Part shown: positions 1-5,521 of the stretch, piece after piece | How positions within the stretch are numbered: position 1 is the stretch's first letter | Layout: each line of letters begins with the position of its first letter | Origin: an uncultured Eubacteriales bacterium | Lineage (GTDB): Bacteria > Bacillota > Clostridia > Oscillospirales > Oscillospiraceae | DNA: 41,191 nucleotides | NCBI GenBank assembly: GCA_900552015.1 | Contig: URXY01000010.1 | Span: forward strand, 1 to 41,191 | Direction: 5' to 3' | The notes under the pieces: model-generated | Seen by the model: the letters and a program-made list of their open reading frames with translations, nothing else | Databases searched by the model: none | Told to the model about the DNA's origin: nothing | Position numbers and translations under genes: made by a program

Positions 1-294
1 ACCGTGGTTGTCCCAGCCGGGGATATAGGGGGTGTAGTAGCCCCGCATGGCGTAGGAGCGGGTGATGAAGTCCTTCAGGGACTTGTTGAGCGCGTGACCC
101 ATGTGCAGTCCGCCGTTGGAGAACGGAGGGCCGTCGTGCAGGGCAAAGCGGGGCTTGCCCTCGTTCTTTTTGAGCATCAGGTTGTAGAGGTCCATCTCCT
201 CCCAGTGCTTGAGCATCTCAGGCTCGCGCTTGGGAAGACCCGCGCGCATCGGGAAGCCGGACTTGGGCATATTCAGCGTGCTTTTGTAATCCAT
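1..294 (-). CDS. ileS: Isoleucyl-tRNA synthetase, N-terminal 98 residues (runs off left edge)
   Basis: Charges tRNA-Ile with isoleucine in the cytoplasm. Only the N-terminus is in the window. The protein starts MDYKSTLNMPKSGFPMRAGL, then PKREPE, and has the class I synthetase signature region with HMGH at residues 64-67 (the HIGH motif), followed by ALNKSLKDF and PGWDNHG, all typical of IleRS. The ATG at 294 has an AGGAGA ribosome binding site about 6 bases upstream. It is the second gene after a T-box leader at 588-848 whose specifier triplet reads ATC, which supports the isoleucine assignment. A small zinc-ribbon gene lies 24 bases upstream and should share the transcript. Nothing looks broken; the missing part is beyond the window. 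Confidence 0.97.
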   Translation of the reverse strand, partial: MDYKSTLNMPKSGFPMRAGLPKREPEMLKHWEEMDLYNLMLKKNEGKPRFALHDGPPFSNGGLHMGHALNKSLKDFITRSYAMRGYYTPYIPGWDNHG

Positions 295-318
295 GTTGCG
301 TCTCCTTTATATGATAAA

Positions 319-573
319 TTACTTCTCTGCTTTCTTTTCGATCATCTTGCAGGGGAAAACGACCAGTCCGCATTCTTGACAAATTTCCGCATCGGGAAAC
401 TCCGGAAACGGGTCGCGCGTGAACACCGACGTATCATCGTCATCGAGCGGCCCCAGTTCTACAAGGTCGGTCGGCGATTTGAAAAACCGCAGCTCCTGCT
501 GCGTCCAGAAAGGGTATTTCTGCGTGTGCATCGAGCCGCGCAGCATCTCTTTTCCACATTTTGGGCAATTCAC
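319..573 (-). CDS. Small zinc-ribbon protein between the T-box and ileS
   Basis: An 84-residue protein starting at a GTG (573) with a GGAGGA ribosome binding site 6 bases upstream; this start begins VNCPKCGKEM and places the first CxxC pair at the very N-terminus. A second pair, CQEC, lies near the C-terminus (EICQECGLVVFPCKM), so four cysteines could bind one zinc. The middle holds hydrophobic and acidic residues with no enzyme motif. It resembles short clostridial zinc-ribbon proteins of unknown function (the DUF6487/PF20097 type, from memory). Its position downstream of the T-box terminator and upstream of ileS means it should respond to uncharged tRNA-Ile. The function is unknown; the zinc ribbon itself is clear. 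Confidence 0.85.
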   Translation of the reverse strand: MNCPKCGKEMLRGSMHTQKYPFWTQQELRFFKSPTDLVELGPLDDDDTSVFTRDPFPEFPDAEICQECGLVVFPCKMIEKKAEK

Positions 574-587
574 ACTTCGTCCTCCGG

Positions 588-848
588 CAAAAAACAAAAG
601 CGCCCTGTCCCCATAAAGAGACAAAGGCGCTGACCTCTGCGGTACCACTCTTCTTGCTGTGTTTTGCACAGCCGCTCAAATGCTGCGATATAACGGTCGC
701 ACCCGTCCGGCCTTACTCATGAGTTCAGTCCGGCTGCTCCGAGGTGATATTCAGCCCTGCCGCGTCCCGCCTTTCACCAAACCGGCGGTTCTCTTTGCCG
801 CGGGGGAGAGGCTTACTTGTCCTCATCCACGCAATTTTTCATAATAGC
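588..848 (-). promoter_or_regulatory. Isoleucine T-box leader with intrinsic terminator
   Basis: Read on the minus strand, the leader holds the conserved T-box core AGAGTGGTACCGCAGAGGT (rc of 633-651). A hairpin with arms AGCGCC/GGCGCT (599-631) and the T-rich tail TTTGTTTTTT follow, forming the terminator. Upstream, GAATATCACC (rc of 743-752) fits a specifier loop with ATC (746-748) followed by a purine, the code for isoleucine. The stem I and stem III regions contain the usual GAGGACAAGTA and CCGTTA type elements. Known mechanism: uncharged tRNA-Ile pairs with the specifier and with the T-box bulge, stabilising the antiterminator. It controls the zinc-ribbon gene and ileS. Confidence 0.93.
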
Positions 849-854
849 AGTAGT

Positions 855-883
855 AATATATCGGCTTTTTGCGGCTTTGTCAA
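855..883 (-). promoter_or_regulatory. Sigma-A promoter of the T-box/ileS transcript
   Basis: On the minus strand a perfect -35 TTGACA (rc of 878-883) is separated by 17 bases from -10 TATATT (rc of 855-860). Transcription would begin near 848, just before the T-box leader. Confidence 0.9.
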
Positions 884-968
884 GCCCGCGGTGCGCACAT
901 CGCAGCAGAAAAAGCGGTAAATTTGGTGTAAAAACTTGTGAGAGGCGGCAAAATAGGGCAAAGAGCGC

Positions 969-997
969 TTGACAGCGCTAAAAAAATATGATACGGT
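969..997 (+). promoter_or_regulatory. Promoter of the manganese-riboswitch transcript
   Basis: A perfect -35 TTGACA (969-974) is followed 17 bases later by TACGGT (992-997), a weaker -10. The predicted start near 1003-1005 lies just before the riboswitch P1 strand. TATGAT at 987-992 is a better -10 by sequence but is only 12 bases from the -35. The region 884-968 between the divergent promoters shows no other structure. Confidence 0.6.
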
Positions 998-1006
998 TTG
1001 CAGCAC

Positions 1007-1104
1007 GGAAAAAGGGAGTAGCCGGCGTCCACGGGCGTTGGGCGGGTCGTCATCGCGGGAGTTTTTCCCCGGCCTGTTCGCGAAATGGCAAGACTTTTAC
1101 CCAG
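1007..1104 (+). ncRNA. Manganese riboswitch aptamer (yybP-ykoY family)
   Basis: The leader carries the conserved elements of this family in order: AAAAGGGAGTAGC (1010-1022), a P2 hairpin at about 1021-1043, then GTCGTCATC (1048-1056) leading into a P3 hairpin with CGGG/CCCG and CCGGCCTG, and the 3' element GGCAAGACTTTTACC (1087-1101). I compared these from memory with the Lactococcus lactis Mn riboswitch (AAAGGGGAGUAGC, GUCGUCAAUUCG, AGCAAGACC). P1 forms between GGAAAAAG (1007-1014) and CTTTTACC (1094-1101) with one mismatch. Known role of the family: binds Mn2+ and usually switches on genes for manganese efflux. It stands directly upstream of an OadB-like membrane protein gene, an unusual target. 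Confidence 0.87.
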
Positions 1105-1138
1105 ACGATCGTCTGCGGTAAAGGTCTTTTTTCTTTTG
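1091..1138 (+). terminator. Riboswitch expression platform: intrinsic terminator
   Basis: AGACTTTTACC (1091-1101) pairs with GGTAAAGGTCT (1117-1127), with one G-U pair, around the inner hairpin CAGACGATCGTCTG (1102-1115); TTTTTTCTTTT follows. The 5' arm is the same sequence as the 3' strand of the aptamer P1. The two structures exclude each other, so ligand-bound aptamer should prevent termination (an ON switch). Confidence 0.88.
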
Positions 1139-1173
1139 TCCGCACATCCAAAAAACTGAAGGAGTGTTTCAGC

Positions 1174-2313
1174 ATGGATTTTCTGCTCGACGGCATCCGC
1201 GCCGTCACACCGCAGCAGTGCGTGATGTATGTGGTGGGCGCGCTGCTCATCTATCTCGCCATTAAAAAGGACTATGAGCCCTCGCTTCTGCTGCCGATGG
1301 GCTTCGGCGCGATCCTCGTGAACCTTCCGATGTCCGGCGTTCTGAACCAGATGGTCGCAGGCGTGGGCGAGAGTCAGGGCATCATCCAGTGGCTCTTTGA
1401 AACCACCATTGAGGCAAGCGAGGCGCTGCCGCTGCTGCTGTTCATCGGCATCGGCGCGATGATCGACTTCGGCCCGCTGCTCTCGAATCCGAAGATGTTC
1501 CTCTTCGGCGCGGCGGCGCAGTTCGGCATCTTCTTTGCGATGATCGCGGCGGTCATGCTGGGCTTTGATCTGAAGGACGCGGCCTCCATCGGCATCATCG
1601 GCGCGGCGGACGGCCCGACGTCGATCTTAGTCTCGCAGGTCTTGCACTCCAATTATATCGGGCCTATCGCGGTCGCCGCCTATTCGTATATGGCGCTCGT
1701 GCCGATCATCCAGCCGTTCGCCATCAAGCTCGTGACCACCAAGAAAGAGCGCGCGATGCACATGCCCTACAACCCCAAGCACGTCTCCCGTTCGCTGCGC
1801 ATCTGCTTCCCCATCATGGTCACGATCATCGCCGGCTTCATCGCGCCGATGTCCGTCTCGCTCGTGGGTTTTCTGATGTTCGGCAACCTCCTGCGCGAGT
1901 GCGGCTGCCTTGACCGTCTCTCCCAGACCGCGCAGAACGACCTTGCCAACCTCATCACGCTCCTGCTCGGCATTACGATCTCCTTCTCCATGCAGGCCGA
2001 CCAGTTCGTCAATCTCGACACGCTGAAAATCATGCTGCTCGGCCTCGTCGCGTTCGTGTTCGATTCCATCGCTGGCGTGATGTTTGCAAAGCTTCTGAAC
2101 CTCTTCTGCAAGAACAAGGTGAACCCCATGGTCGGCGCGGCCGGTATCTCGGCCTTCCCGATGTCCGCGCGCGTCATCCAGAAGATGGGGCAGGAGGCGG
2201 ACTGCACCAACCACCTGCTGATGCACGCCGTCGGCGCGAACGTCGCCGGTCAGATCGCATCAGTGCCCGCGGGCGGCATGATCTTGAATCTCGTGCCGCA
2301 GCTCATGGGTTAA
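1174..2313 (+). CDS. OadB-family sodium-pump membrane protein under Mn riboswitch control
   Basis: A 379-residue polytopic membrane protein of the beta subunit family of Na+-translocating decarboxylases (OadB/GcdB/MmdB), normal in length. ATG 1174 is preceded by AAGGAG at 1159-1164; an upstream in-frame start would translate the riboswitch and is rejected. The residues known to carry ions in Klebsiella OadB appear conserved with the same spacing: D146 in GIIGAADGPTS (D203), Y172 in AAYSYMALVP (Y229), and N317, G321, S326, R333 in NPMVGAAGISAFPMSAR (N373, G377, S382, R389). No carboxyltransferase or biotin-carrier gene lies in the window. With the Mn riboswitch upstream and the small OadG-like gene downstream, a role in cation or manganese export coupled to Na+ is an inference. 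A conventional decarboxylase subunit with its alpha gene elsewhere is the alternative. Confidence 0.9.
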   Translation: MDFLLDGIRAVTPQQCVMYVVGALLIYLAIKKDYEPSLLLPMGFGAILVNLPMSGVLNQMVAGVGESQGIIQWLFETTIEASEALPLLLFIGIGAMIDFGPLLSNPKMFLFGAAAQFGIFFAMIAAVMLGFDLKDAASIGIIGAADGPTSILVSQVLHSNYIGPIAVAAYSYMALVPIIQPFAIKLVTTKKERAMHMPYNPKHVSRSLRICFPIMVTIIAGFIAPMSVSLVGFLMFGNLLRECGCLDRLSQTAQNDLANLITLLLGITISFSMQADQFVNLDTLKIMLLGLVAFVFDSIAGVMFAKLLNLFCKNKVNPMVGAAGISAFPMSARVIQKMGQEADCTNHLLMHAVGANVAGQIASVPAGGMILNLVPQLMG

Positions 2314-2326
2314 GGAGGAACGCACT

Positions 2327-2443
2327 ATGACAAATCTTGAGATCGCGCTGCTCATCACGGGACAGGGAATGCTCGGCATCTTCGCCGTCATGGCCCTCAT
2401 CACCGTACTGGTCACACTCTTCACTAAATTCGGTAAAAAGTAA
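2327..2443 (+). CDS. OadG-like single-span membrane microprotein (38 aa)
   Basis: Reads MTNLEIALLITGQGMLGIF, then AVMALITVLVTLFTKFGKK. One hydrophobic helix spans residues 6-33 and the short basic tail FTKFGKK would face the cytoplasm. Gly-Met-Leu-Gly-Ile-Phe at the start of the helix resembles the transmembrane segment of OadG gamma subunits, but the long linker and C-terminal zinc-binding tail of classical OadG are missing. The ribosome binding site TAAGGAGG overlaps the stop codon of the OadB-like gene, 13 bases separate the genes, and a terminator follows, so the two are translated as a pair. Probably an assembly or stability subunit of the OadB-like protein. Confidence 0.85.
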   Translation: MTNLEIALLITGQGMLGIFAVMALITVLVTLFTKFGKK

Positions 2444-2455
2444 AACCCCAGACAT

Positions 2456-2494
2456 AAACAGGCGGCCGCTGCCAACGCAGCGACCGCCTGTTTT
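2456..2494 (+). terminator. Terminator of the OadB/OadG operon
   Basis: Long hairpin with outer arms AAACAGGCGG/CCGCCTGTTT and inner arms CGCTGC/GCAGCG around CAAC, followed by TTTTCG. It works in both directions by sequence. Confidence 0.88.
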
Positions 2495-2523
2495 CGTATA
2501 TAAGGGTTAAAAGCCTCGCAGAG

Positions 2524-2640
2524 TTTCGAGCCCGCAGGCTCGAAATGATTTTAATCGTAAATCGCCGCGACCGGTGCGTGGCGATTTACACCTCTCAGTC
2601 CGCAAGTGTGGAAGTTGCCCGCCAAGGCGGGCAACTTCTG
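2524..2640. repeat. Cluster of three intergenic hairpins
   Basis: Three inverted repeats stand in a row: TTTCGAGCCCGCAGGCTCGA (about 2525-2546), arms GTAAATCGCC/GGCGATTTAC (about 2557-2590), and GAAGTTGCCCGCC/GGCGGGCAACTTC (about 2611-2638). None has a proper T-run and no ORF runs through them. The flanks carry CTCTCAG and CCCTCTC motifs. They lie between convergent genes; the stretch may be a structured intergenic repeat (REP-like) or an RNA 3' end. No function is assigned. Confidence 0.6.
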
Positions 2641-2666
2641 CGCGCAGCGGGCTGCAATCCCCTCTC

Positions 2667-2699
2667 AAAAACGCGGGACTCAGTCCCGCGTTTTTGAAG
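2667..2699 (-). terminator. mnmG terminator, overlapping its stop codon
   Basis: AAAAACGCGGGAC TGA GTCCCGCGTTTTT on the minus strand: the mnmG stop codon (2680-2682) is exactly the loop of the hairpin, so the last codons of the gene are the 5' arm. The element is symmetric and could also stop plus-strand transcripts. Confidence 0.85.
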
Positions 2700-4557
2700 T
2701 AATATAGAGCATTAAAGCCGCAACATCTGCCGGACTGACGCCCGAAATCCGCCCCGCCTGCCCCAGATTCTGCGGGCGGATGGCGGCGAGCTTTTCGCGC
2801 GCCTCCAGGCGAAGACCGTCGATCTTCGCGTAGTCGATGTCCTCGGGGATGGCGCGGCGCTCCAGGCGCGCAAACTCTGCGACCTCCGCCATCTGGCGGC
2901 GGATGTAGCCCTCGTACTTGACCGCGATCTCCACGCTCTCGGCGAGCGCGGGCGGGAATTCGCGGCAGCCCTCGTCAAAGGCCCGCAGGTCGTCATAGGT
3001 GAGCTGCGGGCGGCGCAGCAGCGCGATGAGGGGACTGCCGTCGCGCACCTCTGCCGTGCCGCGCTCACTCAGAAGGGCGTTGAGCGCGTCGGACGCGCCT
3101 ACGCCCGTGTGCTCGAGGCGCTTGATCTCGCGGCGCACCGCGTCGTATTTGCCCACGACCTTTTGCAGCGTTTCATCGCTGACAAGGCCAAGCTCATGGC
3201 CGATTGGCGCAAGGCGCTCGTCGGCATTGTCCTGGCGGAGGATGAGGCGGTATTCGCTGCGGCTCGTCATCATGCGGTAGGGCTCGTTCGTCCCCTTGGT
3301 CACAAGGTCGTCGATGAGCGTGCCGATGTAGGCCTGCTCGCGGCCCAGGATGAAGGGCGGCTCGCCCTTTATCTTCCGCGCGGCGTTCACGCCCGCGACG
3401 AAGCCCTGCACCGCCGCCTCCTCGTAGCCCGACGAGCCGTTGAACTGTCCCGCGCCGTACAAGCCCGAAATATGCTTGTATTCAAGCGTCGGGTAGAGCG
3501 CGGTGGGGTCGATGCAGTCATACTCGATGGCGTAGGCCGGACGCATGATCTCCGCGTGCTCAAGGCCCTTGACCGAGTGCAGCATTTCAAGCTGCACCTC
3601 CTCGGGCATGGACGACGAAAAGCCCTGAATGTAGAGCTCTTCTGTATCGAGGCCCATGGGCTCGATGAAGAGCTGGTGGCGGGGCTTATCGGGAAAGCGG
3701 ACGATCTTTGTCTCGATACTCGGGCAGTAGCGCGGACCGACGCCCTCGATGACGCCCGAGTAGATGGGGCTCCGATCCAGATTCTCGCGGATGACGCGGT
3801 GCGTCTCCTCGCTCGTATACGTTAAGTAGCAGACCACCTGATTTTGAGGCGGCGTTTGCGTCGAAAACGAGAAGGGCAGAGGCGCTTCGTCGCCCGTCTG
3901 CACTTCCATTTGCGAAAAATCGACGCTGCGCGCGTTCACGCGCGGCGGCGTGCCGGTCTTGAAGCGGCGCAGGGGAAGGCCGAGCTTCCTGAGTGCTTCC
4001 GCCAGCGTCAGCGAGGCGTGCATCCCGTCCGGGCCGCTCTCGCGCACACATTCTCCGACGATCGTGCGCCCGTCCAAAAATGTGCCCGAGCAGAGGATGA
4101 CGGCCCTGACCGTGTAAACGCCGCCCGTTTCGGTCACGACGGCGGACACGTGGCCGTCGGTGACGCGTAAGTCGACGATCTCCGCCTGCCGCAGCAGCAG
4201 ATTTTCCTGTGTTTCGAGTGTGTGCTTCATCACGCTCTGATAGCGCCGCCGGTCGGCCTGCGCGCGCAGCGACCAGACGGCGGGACCCTTGCCGCGGTTA
4301 AGCATCCGGTACTGGATGCAGGCTTCATCCGCCGCCTTTGCCATCTCGCCGCCGAGGGCGTCCAGCTCGCGCACGAGATGGCCCTTGCCCGTGCCGCCGA
4401 TGGCGGGGTTGCAGGGCATGTTGCCCACCGCGTCTAAGTTGATGGTAAAGCAGACCGTTTTCATGCCGAGGCGCGCACAGGCAAGAGATGCCTCGATGCC
4501 CGCGTGTCCCGCGCCGATGACGGCGACATCGTAGCTTCCGGCAGAAAATTCACGCAT
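2680..4557 (-). CDS. mnmG: tRNA uridine-34 carboxymethylaminomethyl modification enzyme MnmG
   Basis: FAD-dependent enzyme that works with the GTPase MnmE to install the cmnm5 group on wobble uridine 34 of several tRNAs. 625 residues, usual length. Visible marks: dinucleotide-binding GAGHAG (residues 15-20), PCNPAIGGTGKGHLV with the conserved cysteine C49, GTFLDG, RFKTGTPPR, and the C-terminal YITSKTRD region. Start ATG 4557 lies 4 bases after the metallophosphoesterase stop codon, so translation is probably coupled; a GGGG/GAGG stretch in the end of that gene serves as ribosome binding site. The usual partner mnmE and neighbour rsmG are not in the window. The stop codon sits in the terminator loop. 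Confidence 0.97.
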   Translation of the reverse strand: MREFSAGSYDVAVIGAGHAGIEASLACARLGMKTVCFTINLDAVGNMPCNPAIGGTGKGHLVRELDALGGEMAKAADEACIQYRMLNRGKGPAVWSLRAQADRRRYQSVMKHTLETQENLLLRQAEIVDLRVTDGHVSAVVTETGGVYTVRAVILCSGTFLDGRTIVGECVRESGPDGMHASLTLAEALRKLGLPLRRFKTGTPPRVNARSVDFSQMEVQTGDEAPLPFSFSTQTPPQNQVVCYLTYTSEETHRVIRENLDRSPIYSGVIEGVGPRYCPSIETKIVRFPDKPRHQLFIEPMGLDTEELYIQGFSSSMPEEVQLEMLHSVKGLEHAEIMRPAYAIEYDCIDPTALYPTLEYKHISGLYGAGQFNGSSGYEEAAVQGFVAGVNAARKIKGEPPFILGREQAYIGTLIDDLVTKGTNEPYRMMTSRSEYRLILRQDNADERLAPIGHELGLVSDETLQKVVGKYDAVRREIKRLEHTGVGASDALNALLSERGTAEVRDGSPLIALLRRPQLTYDDLRAFDEGCREFPPALAESVEIAVKYEGYIRRQMAEVAEFARLERRAIPEDIDYAKIDGLRLEAREKLAAIRPQNLGQAGRISGVSPADVAALMLYITSKTRD

Positions 4558-4561
4558 AGCC

Positions 4562-5419
4562 TCAGCCCCTTTCCAGTGTGATGACCGCCACCTGCGGCCT
4601 GTTCAGAATGCGCGGGATGACGCGCGGCGAGTTTCCGAGCCCGCGGTTGACGAAGACGGATGCGCCGTTGTCTGAATAAAAGCCTGCCGTGTGCGTGGGG
4701 AAGAGGTTCCTCTGCGTGCCGAACACCCCGCCCACGAACGGAAATCTCCAGATGCCGCCGTGGCCGTGACCGGAGATCGTTAAGTCTGCACCGAGGAGAC
4801 TGTATTCCCGCGCAAAGCGGTCGTTGCGGTGCGCGAGCAGCAGCCAGAAGGGGTCGCCGCAGGCGGCGTAGACCTCCTGAGCAAGCTCGTACGGCGTTTC
4901 CTGATCGGCGTAGCCGTTCGGATCATCGATGCCCGCGAGGACGATACTGTCGCCGTTTCGCAGCAGCGGTACGAATTCGTTCGAGAGCACCGTCACGCCG
5001 GATTCCCGCAGTGTGCGCTTGATCTCCTCCACGACCTTTGTGCCGTGACCCCACTCGTGGTTGCCCGTGACGTAATACGTCGGCGCGATGGCTGAGAGCG
5101 CCGCGCCGACCTCACCGGCGTAGACGGTCGGGTTTTCGGTCTTGCGGTCGACTAAGTCGCCCGTCACGAAGATATACTCCGGCTGCGCGGCCTTGACCGC
5201 ACTGTACAGGCGCTCGTTGCCCTTGCCGAAGTATTTGCCATGCAGATCGCTGAGCTGTACGATGCGGCAGCCGTCAAAGCCCGCGGGCAGCGCGAGCGAT
5301 GAGAACGTGACCTCGTCCGTCTCGATGCTGCTGTTGTCCCAGCAGAGGAAGAGGCCGAACAGCACGATGAGGACAAGCAGATCGCGCAAAAAATGATGTT
5401 TTCTTCTTTGATTCGCCAT
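4562..5419 (-). CDS. Membrane-anchored calcineurin-type metallophosphoesterase (YkuE/YaeI-like)
   Basis: 285 residues from ATG 5419, which has AGGAG at a good distance; a longer upstream reading is rejected because it would cover the promoter and terminator. Residues 12-27 (DLLVLIVLFGLFLCW) form one membrane anchor after a basic N-terminus, so the catalytic domain is probably outside the membrane. All metal-binding motifs are present: QLSDLHG (D58, H60), GDLVDRK, GNHEWG, AHR and GHGHGG. Relatives act on phosphodiesters such as lipid-linked substrates; the substrate here cannot be told. It is upstream of and probably cotranscribed with mnmG, with its own promoter inside the terminator of the ABC operon. 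Confidence 0.88.
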   Translation of the reverse strand: MANQRRKHHFLRDLLVLIVLFGLFLCWDNSSIETDEVTFSSLALPAGFDGCRIVQLSDLHGKYFGKGNERLYSAVKAAQPEYIFVTGDLVDRKTENPTVYAGEVGAALSAIAPTYYVTGNHEWGHGTKVVEEIKRTLRESGVTVLSNEFVPLLRNGDSIVLAGIDDPNGYADQETPYELAQEVYAACGDPFWLLLAHRNDRFAREYSLLGADLTISGHGHGGIWRFPFVGGVFGTQRNLFPTHTAGFYSDNGASVFVNRGLGNSPRVIPRILNRPQVAVITLERG

Positions 5420-5460
5420 GGAAACTCCTATCGCTATGCGCACAAATGCGCGAAAAAGGT

Positions 5461-5516
5461 AAGGGGCGGCTTTTTTGCCGCCCCTTATTGTAGCACAATG
5501 CACTGCCGCGAAACAA
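5461..5516 (-). promoter_or_regulatory. Terminator of the ABC operon overlapping the metallophosphoesterase promoter
   Basis: On the minus strand TTGTTT (rc 5511-5516), 18 bases, then TACAAT (rc 5487-5492) with an extended TGC form a promoter. Immediately after the -10 begins the hairpin AAGGGGCGGC-AAAAAA-GCCGCCCCTT (rc 5461-5486), then ACCTTTTT. Transcripts from upstream would form the complete terminator, while those starting near 5480 lose most of its 5' arm. Confidence 0.7.
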
Positions 5517-5521
5517 GAAAT

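Noticed and set aside
4..633. Open frame of 209 codons on the plus strand
   Set aside because: It is antisense to ileS, the zinc-ribbon gene and the T-box terminator.
988..1173. N-terminal extension of the OadB-like protein
   Set aside because: It would translate the riboswitch and terminator; the ribosome binding site is at 1159-1164.
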